From contig NZ_CP044543.1 in NCBI RefSeq assembly GCF_008932115.1, forward strand, positions 6,640,501-6,704,500: a DNA stretch of 64,000 bases, given 5' to 3'. The DNA is from Bradyrhizobium betae. GTDB taxonomy: Bacteria > Pseudomonadota > Alphaproteobacteria > Rhizobiales > Xanthobacteraceae. The translations under genes and the position numbers were made by a program. The notes below the pieces were generated by a model. It saw only the letters and a list, made by a program, of their open reading frames with translations. It did no database searches and was not told where the DNA came from. Shown here piece by piece: positions 8,698 through 17,687 of the stretch (the stretch's first letter is position 1; the number at the start of each line of letters is the position of its first letter).

Positions 8698-9606
8698 TCA
8701 GGCGTCCGTCCGATTGCGCCAGGGGAAGAGGTTGGCGGGGAAGTCGGCGGCCGGCTTGCGCGGGCGATGCGGCGGAGGCGGCGCCGGACGCGCACCGGGA
8801 TCGGAGACGATCACCTTGCGATAGAGGTGCCATGTGGCATGGCCGAGCAGGGGAATCACCACGGCAAGCCCGAGGAAGGCCGGGATCGTGCCGAGCGCCA
8901 GCAGCACCGCGACGATCAGGCCCCAGGCCGCCATCGGCACCGGGTTTTTCGCGACGACGCGCAGCGAGGTGACCATGGCCTCGAATGCACCGGCATGGCG
9001 GTCGAGCATCAGGGGGAACGACACAGCGCTGATGCAGAGCGCGGCGAGCGCGAACAGGAAGCCGGTGCCGCATCCGACCACGATCAGCCACCAGCCTTGC
9101 CGGGTGGTCAGCACGCGCGTCAGAAAATCGGAGACGCCGGACGCGCCCTCGTAGCCGAATGCCGCGATGTAGATGGCCTGCGCCGTCGCGACCCAGGTCA
9201 CGAACAAAGCGAGAAGCAGCGTGCCGAGGCCGAGCATGGCGCCGAACGAAGGCGAGCGCAGCACCTCCATGGCATCCCAGGCGCTGGCCTCCTCATAGCG
9301 TTCACGGCGGCTGGAGAGCTCGTACAGACCGAGCGCCGCGAAGGGCCCGATCAGTGCGAAGCCCGCAGCCAGCGGGAACAACAGCGGCAGCACCGAGTAG
9401 CCCATCACCACGCGGGCGAGCACGAGGCCGAGCACCGGATAGATGACGCAGAGGATAATGGCGTGGCTCGGAACCGCCTTGAAATCCTCCCAGCCGCGCC
9501 TGAGTGCGTCGTGAAGGTCGGAGAGCTGGATGGTTCGGATCACCGGTCCCGCCGCTTCCGCGGGCGGGGCCATCGTGGGGACATTGCCCTGGTAGAGTGT
9601 GGCCAT
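8698..9606 (-). CDS. DUF2189 integral membrane protein
   Basis: A 302-aa protein with about six hydrophobic helices. The DUF2189 opening is IRTIQLSDLHDALRRGWEDF (residues about 23-42), followed by membrane segments, with a loop containing SSRRERYEEASAWDAM, and a Pro/Arg-rich cytoplasmic tail (APPPPHRPRKP). The family is common next to respiratory genes in alphaproteobacteria, but its function is not established. ATG 9606 starts a plausible N-terminus; the longer frame to 9744 is Arg-rich and looks non-coding. Confidence 0.85.
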   Translation of the reverse strand: MATLYQGNVPTMAPPAEAAGPVIRTIQLSDLHDALRRGWEDFKAVPSHAIILCVIYPVLGLVLARVVMGYSVLPLLFPLAAGFALIGPFAALGLYELSSRRERYEEASAWDAMEVLRSPSFGAMLGLGTLLLALFVTWVATAQAIYIAAFGYEGASGVSDFLTRVLTTRQGWWLIVVGCGTGFLFALAALCISAVSFPLMLDRHAGAFEAMVTSLRVVAKNPVPMAAWGLIVAVLLALGTIPAFLGLAVVIPLLGHATWHLYRKVIVSDPGARPAPPPPHRPRKPAADFPANLFPWRNRTDA

Positions 9607-9940
9607 TGTCGCTAGCTCCCTTGCCGGCGGCCGAATCCGGCGCCGGCAGACGGCGCGAGCGGCCGCTCTTCTCTGAGGTTCGCGATTCCAACCAGACGCG
9701 AATTCCGGACGGGATCGCGAGTTGTTCGTGAAGGCTACTCCCAATTCCGAGTCCTGTCCCTCACGCTTGGGTGAGATTCGATGCCGCAGTGCAACCTCGG
9801 CGATGTCATTCGGTCGTCATTTCGCCGCAGATAAGCTGATGCTGTTTCGTTGTTCGCAGAACTTCGCGGGCGCATCGCGGTAACTTCGTCTATAAGTGCC
9901 ACTCACGGCCCTTCCAACGGATCCATTTCGGGGAGCAGAC
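9607..9940. other. Divergent intergenic region, no gene seen
   Basis: 334 bp between the divergent DUF2189 and DUF3597 genes. It must hold promoters for both, but I see no clear operator, hairpin or conserved coding frame. Confidence 0.5.
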
Positions 9941-10339
9941 ATGAGCATTTTCGGGAAAATCATGGGCGCGATCTTCGGCAGCAACCCGGCTTCCGCCGCG
10001 CCTGCCGGTGGCGCACCCGCAGGCGGCGCGCCCGCAGGTGCCGCGCCGGGCGGATCGGCACCCGCAGCAGCGCCGATGGCAACCGTGGACGTGGCGGCCA
10101 TCGTCGACAAGCTGGTAGCAGCCCAGAAGGAGAAGCTGGAATGGCGCACGTCGATCGTCGACCTCATGAAGGCGCTCGACATCGACTCCAGCCTCGCTGC
10201 GCGCAAGGATCTCGCCAAGGAGCTCGGTTACAGCGGTGACACGAACGATTCGGCGAGCATGAATGTCTGGCTGCACAAGCAGGTGATGTCCAAGCTCGCG
10301 GCAAATGGTGGCAAGCTGCCGCCGGAGATCAAGCACTGA
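9941..10339 (+). CDS. DUF3597 domain protein
   Basis: A 132-aa protein in two parts. Residues 1-45 begin MSIFGKIMGAIFG and then run through Ala/Gly/Pro-rich repeats of the unit APAGG. Residues about 50-130 are the conserved helical DUF3597 domain (VDVAAIVDKLVAAQKEKLEW, WRTSIVDLMKALDIDSSLAA). GGGGAGCAGAC precedes the ATG. Function unknown. A strong hairpin terminator follows. Confidence 0.88.
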   Translation: MSIFGKIMGAIFGSNPASAAPAGGAPAGGAPAGAAPGGSAPAAAPMATVDVAAIVDKLVAAQKEKLEWRTSIVDLMKALDIDSSLAARKDLAKELGYSGDTNDSASMNVWLHKQVMSKLAANGGKLPPEIKH

Positions 10340-10361
10340 CCGATCGCTCGGTCGTCGCCAG

Positions 10362-10387
10362 GGGCCCGCGATCTCGCGGGCCCTTTT
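10362..10387 (+). terminator. Rho-independent terminator of the DUF3597 gene
   Basis: GGGCCCGCGA and TCGCGGGCCC form a 10-bp stem with a 2-nt gap (shorter effective stem) followed by TTTT. It lies 22 bp after the DUF3597 stop and just before the end of the convergent GNAT gene. Confidence 0.8.
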
Positions 10388-10391
10388 GCGT

Positions 10392-10667
10392 TCAGGCGAC
10401 GAGGTCCGCGTCCTCCGGATGCTTCTCGAGATAGTCGACGACGAAGCCGCAGCCGGCGATGACCTTGTTGCCGTCGCGGCGGATCAGGTCCAGCGCGCCC
10501 TTCACCAGCTCGGAGGCGATGCCGCGGCCGCGCAGCGCGTGCGGCGTCTCGGTGTGGGTGATGATCACCGCCGACGGCGTCAGCCTGTAATTGGCGAAGG
10601 CGAGGTCGCTGCCGACATCGAGCTCGAAGCGGCTCCTGTCCTTGTTGTCGCGTACCGATGGGGCCAT
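10392..10667 (-). CDS. Small GNAT-fold N-acetyltransferase (YjdJ type)
   Basis: A 91-aa minimal GNAT protein. ALRGRGIASELVKGALDLI is the acetyl-CoA binding loop and helix (R/Q-x-x-G-x-G/A motif), and ITHTETPHAL is the preceding strand. The C-terminal FVVDYLEKHPED is typical of the short YjdJ-type family. ATG 10667 begins the conserved part. It is a diverged tandem duplicate of the gene just upstream at 10736-11011. Substrate unknown. Confidence 0.85.
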   Translation of the reverse strand: MAPSVRDNKDRSRFELDVGSDLAFANYRLTPSAVIITHTETPHALRGRGIASELVKGALDLIRRDGNKVIAGCGFVVDYLEKHPEDADLVA

Positions 10668-10735
10668 GCGCGATCCTTCCGAAGCGGTGTGTGTGCTTTC
10701 CGATCTAGTCAGTCTCGATCGCTTCGCAATGACGG

Positions 10736-11011
10736 CTAGGTCTTCACCAGATCCTGATAGTCCGGGTGCTTCTCGATCCACGCCTTCACGAACGGGCATT
10801 CAGGAATCACTTTCAATCCGGCTGCGCGGACCTGGTCGAGCGCACCTTGCACCAGCTTCGAGCCGACGCCCTTGCCGCCGAGCTCCTTCGGCACGTCAGT
10901 GTGCTCGAACGTGATTATCTTGCCGTCGAGCTTGTAGTGCTCGGTCGCAAGATGGCCCTCGACCTCCAGCTCGTAGCGGTGATGGGCCCTGTTGTCGATA
11001 ATTTCGCTCAT
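10736..11011 (-). CDS. Small GNAT-fold N-acetyltransferase (YjdJ type), tandem paralogue
   Basis: A 91-aa protein with the same layout as its neighbour: ITFEHTDVPKEL, then ELGGKGVGSKLVQGALDQV as the acetyl-CoA loop, then FVKAWIEKHPDYQDL. Exactly the same length as the downstream copy, which indicates local duplication followed by divergence. The 68-bp gap and shared strand suggest one transcript. Confidence 0.85.
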   Translation of the reverse strand: MSEIIDNRAHHRYELEVEGHLATEHYKLDGKIITFEHTDVPKELGGKGVGSKLVQGALDQVRAAGLKVIPECPFVKAWIEKHPDYQDLVKT

Positions 11012-11022
11012 GGCGTCTCCGG

Positions 11023-11538
11023 TCAGCTCTTCAGCGAGTCCGTCAGCATCTTGCGGATCGACCAGGCTTCGCCGTCGGACGAGCCCCTGATGTCGTCGAT
11101 CCGCCAGCTATTGGCCTCGCGCACGAAGTCGTAACGCACGATCAAATCGGCGGGTTTGCGGTCGTTGCGATGGCCGGTGATGGTCACCGCGATGATCGCC
11201 TTGTCGGCCTCCATCTTCTCCGCGTCAACCTTGAACGATTTCACGTCCGGTTCCTGCGAATTGGTGACGGGATCGAAATCGACCGGCCCGACGTCGCCCT
11301 TCGGCGTATGCGCATCCGCTTTGGCCCACAGCGCGATCAACGCCTTGGAGAGATATTGGCTCTTGGCGGCCTTGTTCTCGATGATGAAGGCACCGCCGGC
11401 ATCGCCTTTGCCCTTGGCCGCGCGGGTGTAGATCGCGGTCAGGATGGCGACGGGATCGCCGGGGGCAGGCATCACGGCGAATGCCGGGGAGGCAGTGGCA
11501 AGCAGGGAGGCGGCGACGAAGGTCCGGCGGGTGAGCAT
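11023..11538 (-). CDS. Exported protein of unknown function, possibly DUF3828-like
   Basis: A 171-aa protein with MLTRRTFVAASLLATASPAF at its start. The RR pair and moderate hydrophobicity resemble a Tat or Sec signal. The mature part shows alternating strands (IIAVTITGHRNDRKPADLIV, YDFVREANSWRIDDIRG) that look like a DUF3828 or NTF2-like fold. The gene ends 11 bp upstream of the mini-GNAT start, so the three minus-strand genes may be one operon. A much longer open frame through here is spurious. Confidence 0.7.
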   Translation of the reverse strand: MLTRRTFVAASLLATASPAFAVMPAPGDPVAILTAIYTRAAKGKGDAGGAFIIENKAAKSQYLSKALIALWAKADAHTPKGDVGPVDFDPVTNSQEPDVKSFKVDAEKMEADKAIIAVTITGHRNDRKPADLIVRYDFVREANSWRIDDIRGSSDGEAWSIRKMLTDSLKS

Positions 11539-11620
11539 GGCGTTCCTCTGGATAGGCGCGTGATCATGGACCGAGTTGGTCCGCGCGTATCTCAGTAGAC
11601 CAGCCCGAGAGCGGATCGGT

Positions 11621-11938
11621 TCAATCGGCCGCTTTGGCCAGGCGCGCGTCTTTCGGCTGCTGCTGCTGTTGGCGCAGGCAGCCCTGGCAGATGACCAGCG
11701 ATCGGTTGAGATTCGCGTCCAGGTCGGTCTCGATGACGTTCTCTGCAGACCGTGTTGCAGCCCGCGCCGCGCGTCTCGGTTCCGCCGCGCGGTTGGGCTG
11801 ATTTGGGTCCCGGCCGGCGCCGTCCCAGGCGTATCGCGCGGGCTTGAATGCGGGATCTGGCGCCAGTTGGGCTTGCGGAGCCATCGCACATCCGGCAAGC
11901 GCCATCGACAACAGGAAGACGGCGGGCGCTTTGACCAT
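11621..11938 (-). CDS. Small lipoprotein of unknown function
   Basis: A 105-aa protein with a lipobox (LSMALAGC, Cys17) for lipid attachment. The rest is polar, Ala/Arg-rich and then Gln-rich, with a CQGC pair near residue 85 that could bind a metal or form a disulfide. No domain is recognised. Confidence 0.7.
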   Translation of the reverse strand: MVKAPAVFLLSMALAGCAMAPQAQLAPDPAFKPARYAWDGAGRDPNQPNRAAEPRRAARAATRSAENVIETDLDANLNRSLVICQGCLRQQQQQPKDARLAKAAD

Positions 11939-12117
11939 GATGCTGCACTCTGTAGGCGGAGACTGACCAAGGTTGCCCCGATCATGTTTAAGATTCCTTG
12001 AACGAACGTGTGGCCGACGCAGCTTCTGACGGTCTTGCTAGGCTGTTGGCGATGACGATAAATGGGCTGCAATGAGCGGGCGGCCGGTGTGCCGTCTGCC
12101 GTCGAAGAGGAAGCCCG

Positions 12118-13725
12118 ATGCAGCCCCTGCGCATGTCCCGCCGCGTCATGAATCTCGCTCACATGCTGACCCAGAATGCGCGGCGGCATGGGGCGCGTCC
12201 CGGTTTCGTTTGGGGTGACATATCCTGGACGTGGCACCAGATCGAGGCCCAGGTCTCGGCGCTGGCGGCGGCGCTCGCCGCGCGCGGCATCGCCAAGGGC
12301 GACCGCATTCTCGTCCATTCCAAGAATAGCGACGAGATGTTCTTCTCGATGTTCGCCGCGTTTCGGCTCGGCGCGGTCTGGGTGCCCACCAATTTTCGCC
12401 TGATGCCGGACGAGGTCACCTATCTCGCGCAGGCCTCCGGCGCGAAGGCGTTTCTGTGCCATGTCGATTTTCCCGAGCACGCGGCGGCCGTGAAGGGCGG
12501 TGCGCTGGAATTCACCTGGAGCCTCGAGGGCAAGGCCGCGTTCGGCGAGACGTCGGTTGCCGACGCTATCGCCTCGCAGGCAGGCCGCGTTGTCGCGAAC
12601 GTCGCGGTCGAGCACGACGATCCCTGCTGGTTCTTCTTCACGTCCGGCACCACTGGCCGCTCCAAGGCCGCGGTGCTGACCCACGGCCAAATGGGCTTTG
12701 TCGTCACCAACCATCTCGCCGATCTCACCCCCGGCGTGACGGAAGCGGATGCGTCGCTGGTGGTGGCGCCGCTGTCGCACGGCGCCGGCGTGCATCAGCT
12801 GGTGCAGACCGCGCGTGGCGTCTGCACCGTTCTGCTGCCGACCGAGAAGTTTGACATCGACGGGGCCTTCCGCCTGATCGAGACGCACCGCGTCGCCAAT
12901 CTCTTCACCGTGCCGACCATTCTGAAGATGATGGTCGAGCATCCTGCCGCCGACAAATACGACCACTCCTCGCTGCGGCACGTGATCTATGCGGGCGCAC
13001 CGATGTATCGCGAGGACCAGAAAGCCGCGCTGAGGAAGCTCGGCAAGGTCATCGTGCAGTATTTCGGACTCGGCGAGGTCACCGGCAACATCACGGTGCT
13101 GCCGGCGGCGCTGCATGATCCCGAGGACGGGCCAGATGCGAAGATCGGCACCTGCGGCTTCGAGCGTACCGGCATGCAGGTCTCGATCCAGGACGACGAG
13201 GGCCGCGAGCTCGCGGCCAACCAGAGCGGCGAGATCTGCGTGATCGGTCCCGCCGTTCTCGCCGGCTATTACGACAATCCGGAGGCCAATGCGAAGGCGT
13301 TCCGCAATGGCTGGTTCCGCACCGGCGATCTCGGCCATATGGACGAGGAAGGCTTTCTCTACATCACGGGACGCGCCTCCGACATGTACATCTCCGGCGG
13401 CTCCAACATCTATCCGCGCGAGATCGAGGAGAAGATCTTGACCCATCCCGCGGTCGGCGAGGTCGCCGTGCTCGGCGTGCCCGACGCAACCTGGGGCGAG
13501 GTCGGCATCGCCGTCTGCGTTGCGCGCGAGGGCGAGACACCGGTGAGCGAAGCGGAGATGGCGGCGTTCCTGCTGCCGAAGGTGCCGCGCTACAAGATGC
13601 CGAAACGGTTCTTCTTCTGGGAAGCGTTGCCGAAGTCCGGCTACGGCAAGATCCCGAAGCGCATGGTGCGCGACGAGCTCGAGGCGCGCGGGCTGCTCGA
13701 TCTCGACAAGACGAAGTCGGGTTGA
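12118..13725 (+). CDS. Fatty-acyl/aryl-CoA synthetase (AMP-dependent ligase)
   Basis: A 535-aa member of the ANL superfamily that adenylates a carboxylic acid and transfers it to CoA. FFTSGTTGRSKAAV is the P-loop, YFGLGEVTGN the A5 motif, YYDNPEANAKAF and GWFRTGDLGHMDEEGFLY the A7/A8 motifs, and SGYGKIPKR the C-terminal catalytic lysine. GAAGAGGAAGCCCG precedes the ATG. The acid substrate cannot be told from sequence. It is followed 9 bp later by a PPC/DUF296 gene, and the two are likely co-transcribed. Confidence 0.88.
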   Translation: MQPLRMSRRVMNLAHMLTQNARRHGARPGFVWGDISWTWHQIEAQVSALAAALAARGIAKGDRILVHSKNSDEMFFSMFAAFRLGAVWVPTNFRLMPDEVTYLAQASGAKAFLCHVDFPEHAAAVKGGALEFTWSLEGKAAFGETSVADAIASQAGRVVANVAVEHDDPCWFFFTSGTTGRSKAAVLTHGQMGFVVTNHLADLTPGVTEADASLVVAPLSHGAGVHQLVQTARGVCTVLLPTEKFDIDGAFRLIETHRVANLFTVPTILKMMVEHPAADKYDHSSLRHVIYAGAPMYREDQKAALRKLGKVIVQYFGLGEVTGNITVLPAALHDPEDGPDAKIGTCGFERTGMQVSIQDDEGRELAANQSGEICVIGPAVLAGYYDNPEANAKAFRNGWFRTGDLGHMDEEGFLYITGRASDMYISGGSNIYPREIEEKILTHPAVGEVAVLGVPDATWGEVGIAVCVAREGETPVSEAEMAAFLLPKVPRYKMPKRFFFWEALPKSGYGKIPKRMVRDELEARGLLDLDKTKSG

Positions 13726-13734
13726 ACGTAAGCG

Positions 13735-14595
13735 ATGCGGAGCATCAAGCAGCCGGGCCTGCCGGTCACCGAGCGCATCCAATGGGTGGAGGCGAGGGGA
13801 CGCGCATTCTCGTTCACGCTTCAGGCAGGATTGCCGCTGCTGGAAGCCGCACGCCGCGGTTTTGCCGCGGAGGGCTTTGCGGGTGGCGTGCTGAATTTCG
13901 GCAGCGGCACGCTCGCGCCGTTCGCCTACGTGATGCCGGCGCTGTCGAAGACCGGCGAAAACGCCGCGTTCTACAGCGATACGTACCGGCCTGGCGGCGT
14001 GACGCGGACCAGGCTCGGCAGCATGACGCTCGGCACGCGCGACGGTGCGCCGTTCTTTCATTGCCACGGGCTGTGGCTTGAGGCGGACGGCAAGGCGAGC
14101 GGCGGCCACATGCTGCCGGACGAGACTGTTGTCGCCGAGGCGTTCGAGGTCGCGGCCTTCGGCCTCGATGGTGCGATCTTCACCGCCGAGCCCGATCCTG
14201 AGACCAGCTTCAAGCTGTTCGGACCGGTCGCTGTTGCGAGCACCGGCGCACGCGCGACGAACCGGGCGTTTGCGCTGCGGCTGCGCCCGAATCAGGATTT
14301 CGCCGGCTGCCTCGAAGAGTTTTGTCGCGCGCATGGCATCGCGCACGCGAAGATCCACGGCGGCGTCGGCTCGACCATCGGCGCGCGCTTCATCCACGGC
14401 GGCGTGACCGAGCCGTTCGCAACCGAACTGGCGATCACTGCCGGTGCAATCGAGCCGGGAGATTCCGGTGCGCTCGAAGCTGCGCTCGACGTCGCGCTGA
14501 TCGACTACACCGGCGGCATTGCGGAGGGCCGTTTGATCCGTGGCGACAATCCCGTGCTGATGACGATGGAGCTGGTGCTCGAGGTGCTGGGCTAG
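13735..14595 (+). CDS. Two-domain PPC/DUF296 protein
   Basis: A 286-aa protein built of two PPC (DUF296) domains: residues about 20-150 (with FHCHGLW and GHMLPDE) and about 160-285 (FAGCLEEFCRAHGIAHAKIH, IHGGVTEPFATELAIT). The paired histidines in the first half match the metal-binding site of prokaryotic PPC proteins. In plants this domain sits next to AT-hooks, none of which is present here. Being downstream of an acyl-CoA ligase suggests a metabolic rather than DNA-binding role, but that is inference. Confidence 0.75.
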   Translation: MRSIKQPGLPVTERIQWVEARGRAFSFTLQAGLPLLEAARRGFAAEGFAGGVLNFGSGTLAPFAYVMPALSKTGENAAFYSDTYRPGGVTRTRLGSMTLGTRDGAPFFHCHGLWLEADGKASGGHMLPDETVVAEAFEVAAFGLDGAIFTAEPDPETSFKLFGPVAVASTGARATNRAFALRLRPNQDFAGCLEEFCRAHGIAHAKIHGGVGSTIGARFIHGGVTEPFATELAITAGAIEPGDSGALEAALDVALIDYTGGIAEGRLIRGDNPVLMTMELVLEVLG

Positions 14596-16673
14596 TGAGC
14601 CCGCAATCTGGCGATGGCCAGATACGTGGCATCGCTCATGCCCGAGATGCCTGAGCCCGATCCCTGAAAGAGATTGAGCAGGGGAGATTGACCTTGACCG
14701 GTGCTGTCGCTGTTCTTGACGTCATACATGGCTGAGAACCGGCTCAGCAGCTTCTCGACCTTGGCGGGATCGGAGAGATCCTTGATCTTCATGAATTTGT
14801 CCACGAACTTGGCTTGCTGGTCGATCGGCATCGCCGCCATCGAATCAGGCAAGTCGAAGGCGGTCCTGAACACCTCCGAAAGAGCCTTGTCGGCCAGGAT
14901 GTCGTATGCCGACGTGATGTCTCCCGCCTTGCGCTGGAAATACAGCGCCAGGCGCACGCCGGGATTCGTATCCCCCTGCTGCTGCTCCAGGCTCTGCTCG
15001 AGATAGTTGGTTTGTGTTTCCAGGAATTGATCGCGCTTCTGCGGACCCATCGTCGGGAGGCGCGCGACGTTGCCCTTGGCGTCGAAGTTGAACGAGGCCA
15101 CGATCTCGGCAAAGCGGGGATCGCTCTGCGTGTTCACGAAGCTCTTCTTGTCGTTCAGGTCGGAGGCGAAGACCTTCTTGAGAAAGTCGTCGCTGACCTT
15201 GCTGGGGTTCAGACCCTTGGCGAGAAGAATGAAATCGACCATCGGCCGGTTTGCAAGCAGATCGGAAACCTTGTCGATGCCTGCGATCGCCTGCTGATAT
15301 TCCGTCGCATCCTTGGTGGCTTGTGCCTTGACGGCCGCCTGCTGCTGGGTGGTCGCCGTGCTTGCGCTCTTCACCGCTGAAATGATGTAGTCCCTCGCAA
15401 TCTGGAGGACTTCCGCCGAGTCCTGCGCGACCAGGGGGGTCGTCAGATTGCCCTTTGCATCGAAGTTGAAGGCGCGCGCGAGCTGAACGTAGCGATCGTC
15501 CTTGAGGGTATACACGTAGCTCTTGGGATCGGTGAGGTCGCTTTCGAGGACTTTCTTGATGGTATCCTGCGGGACCTTGTCGGGGTCGAGGCCGACGGCG
15601 CCCAGCGCAAAATCATACACGCCTGGTGTGGATACGAAGGCCTGGACCGAATTGATCTTCAGGAGTTCCGTTCTGAATTGCTTGATCGCCACAGCTTCGT
15701 AGATCGGGCTTGCCGCCGCGTAGACATCGGCCTTGCTGTCGTCGAACTGTTTCTTGGTGAGCGTGATATTTGCGGCGGTCTGTGCAGGCGTACCTGCCGG
15801 AAGCGACCCGTCGGGCAGGAACTCGAACGCGCCGGCCAGGTCTTTGAAATTGCCGATCGTTCCGATCTGGTCGTTGAGGCTGGAGACGTTCTTCGTTGCC
15901 GTCTCCAGATGATATTTCTCGACCAGGATCTGGACCTGCAACTGGGGCACGTTGGCGCCTGGCTGCGAGAGTTGGGCGGTATAATTGGCGATGTTCGAAT
16001 TGGCCGTGCTGACGTCCGATTGCGCCTGGGCGAGCGACGCGTTGAGGCCGCTCAGCTGGGACGTGAAGGTGGTGTTCACGTAGCTGGCTGGATCGGATGG
16101 GTCGCTGCGCAGGACCTGGCTGATCGTGCTGGCCGGCCACTTGCTCTCGTCGATCCCGAATGCCGAATAGACATAGTTGCGAAGTCGATCGTCGTTCAGA
16201 ATCTGGTCTGCGTTGGTGATGCTGCCGATCTTGGCGCTGTAGTAGTTCGTGTCGCTGGCAATCGCATCGACCTGGTTTTTCTTGGTCGCCGTGTACAGAC
16301 CGATCATCTCGTCGGTCTGGTTCGCCGATTGCGCAACCGGCGTCGCGCTGCCATTGAAGGAAAATGCCGCGGCAAACTCGCGGTAACGCTTGTCGACCAG
16401 CTGGTTGACGAAGCTCTTGGAGTTGTTGAGGTCGCTCTGCAGCACTTTTTTCATGAAGGCCTTGGCGTAAGCCATGTCTTCCAGGCCATATGCCTTCATC
16501 GCGTAATGATAGAGTCGATGATCCTTCATGAGATCATCGACCGTCTTCACCTTGCCGATGTTGGCCTTGTAGTAGGCGGCCTCGCGCGCGACGTCCGTTT
16601 GCTGTTCGACCCGCGTCAGGGACTGCTTGAGATTGCGCGTGATGTAGTTGAAACCGAAATACGTTGATACCAT
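14592..16673 (-). CDS. DUF1217 repeat protein, flagellum-associated type
   Basis: A 693-aa protein that opens with MVSTYFGFNYITRNLKQSL, the usual N-terminus of DUF1217 proteins found in alphaproteobacterial flagellar loci. The unit of a short helix plus KVLxSDLxDxKSFVN recurs at least four times (around residues 75, 195, 375 and 505), each usually followed by FNFDAKGN. No signal peptide is seen, consistent with flagellar-type export or cytoplasmic location. GAGGAGTGCGCG precedes the ATG. No other flagellar gene is in the window. Its 3' end overlaps the convergent PPC gene by 4 bp. Confidence 0.8.
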   Translation of the reverse strand: MVSTYFGFNYITRNLKQSLTRVEQQTDVAREAAYYKANIGKVKTVDDLMKDHRLYHYAMKAYGLEDMAYAKAFMKKVLQSDLNNSKSFVNQLVDKRYREFAAAFSFNGSATPVAQSANQTDEMIGLYTATKKNQVDAIASDTNYYSAKIGSITNADQILNDDRLRNYVYSAFGIDESKWPASTISQVLRSDPSDPASYVNTTFTSQLSGLNASLAQAQSDVSTANSNIANYTAQLSQPGANVPQLQVQILVEKYHLETATKNVSSLNDQIGTIGNFKDLAGAFEFLPDGSLPAGTPAQTAANITLTKKQFDDSKADVYAAASPIYEAVAIKQFRTELLKINSVQAFVSTPGVYDFALGAVGLDPDKVPQDTIKKVLESDLTDPKSYVYTLKDDRYVQLARAFNFDAKGNLTTPLVAQDSAEVLQIARDYIISAVKSASTATTQQQAAVKAQATKDATEYQQAIAGIDKVSDLLANRPMVDFILLAKGLNPSKVSDDFLKKVFASDLNDKKSFVNTQSDPRFAEIVASFNFDAKGNVARLPTMGPQKRDQFLETQTNYLEQSLEQQQGDTNPGVRLALYFQRKAGDITSAYDILADKALSEVFRTAFDLPDSMAAMPIDQQAKFVDKFMKIKDLSDPAKVEKLLSRFSAMYDVKNSDSTGQGQSPLLNLFQGSGSGISGMSDATYLAIARLRAH

Positions 16674-16919
16674 CGCGCACTCCTCGCGGCTTCTTACGTT
16701 CCCGGACGTCCGTCAATCATTGCGGGGTCGCGAGGTGCGGAGCCGGCCTCATGCCGGCGAACTGTCTCGTAGCCAGGTTTTCTTAACCCGGGCCGGTGGA
16801 CGAGCAGCGGGTTTGTTTCAATTTGTTTCCGCATGTTTCTCAGATGCAGCTTTCGCGAGGGTTTCGTTCCTGATATGTTCATGTCGTGGAATTCGTCGGG
16901 AATGGGTTGGCGGTGAGGG

Positions 16920-17687
16920 ATGAGGCGAGGAAGCGTTCGAACGATCAATCTGCCGGCGCCCTACCTGAAGCGGGTCTGGCTCGACCCGTCGAAAGTTCAC
17001 GATCGCGAGGCCTATCCGTTTTGCCTGCCGATTTTTCCCGATGATTTCGAGCTCAACTTCGAGGCTGCCATCACGATCATCGTCGGAGAGAATGGCACCG
17101 GGAAGTCGACGATCCTCGAGGGGATCGCAGCTCTCGCCGGTTACGACGATGCCGGTGGCGGGAAGGGATACATGCCCGTCGACCATTCCGAAGCGCGGGA
17201 GACAATGGGCGGACAACTCTCCGAAGCCTTGCGGGCAAGCTGGCTGCCGAAGATCACCAATGGCTGGTTTTTTCGCGCCGAGAGTTTCTTCTCGGTGGCG
17301 CGGTATCTCGACAAGGCCGCACGCGATGCCGGGCAGGTCGGCCCCGATTTCCTGTCGCATTCCCATGGCGAGGGCTTCCTGCGCTTCTTCGAGGAGCGTT
17401 GCCAGCGTCAGGGCATCTTCATCTTCGACGAGCCGGAATCGGCGCTGTCGCCGGCGCGACAGCTCGAATTCCTGAAGCTCCTGCGACGCATGGAAGACTC
17501 CAGCATCTGCCAGGTCATCATGGCAACCCATTCGTCGCTGCTGATGGCCTATCCCAATGCGCAACTGCTGCGGCTGGGGAAATACGGCCTGGAGCCGACG
17601 ACGGTGGAAGAGACGGATCATTACCGGGTGATGCGGGAGTTCTGCGACGATCCGCGCGGGTTCGTCGAGGCGACGCTGGCGGAATGA
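16920..17687 (+). CDS. AAA/ABC-type ATPase (SMC-like, single domain)
   Basis: A 255-aa ATPase of the AAA_21/AAA_23 type. IIVGENGTGKST is the Walker A, IFIFDEPESALS the Walker B and D-loop region, and VIMATHSSLLM the switch histidine. LSHSHGEGFLRFFEE occupies the signature-motif position in the SHGE form seen in this family. It stands alone, with no partner nuclease or membrane protein, so its task is unknown. It is divergent from the DUF1217 gene. Confidence 0.85.
   Translation: MRRGSVRTINLPAPYLKRVWLDPSKVHDREAYPFCLPIFPDDFELNFEAAITIIVGENGTGKSTILEGIAALAGYDDAGGGKGYMPVDHSEARETMGGQLSEALRASWLPKITNGWFFRAESFFSVARYLDKAARDAGQVGPDFLSHSHGEGFLRFFEERCQRQGIFIFDEPESALSPARQLEFLKLLRRMEDSSICQVIMATHSSLLMAYPNAQLLRLGKYGLEPTTVEETDHYRVMREFCDDPRGFVEATLAE

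Noticed and set aside
11023..14397. 1124-codon minus-strand open frame covering several genes
   Set aside because: It is anti-sense to the acyl-CoA ligase and PPC genes. Its long part is Arg/His-rich without any domain, and only its last 171 residues correspond to a real gene (start at 11538).
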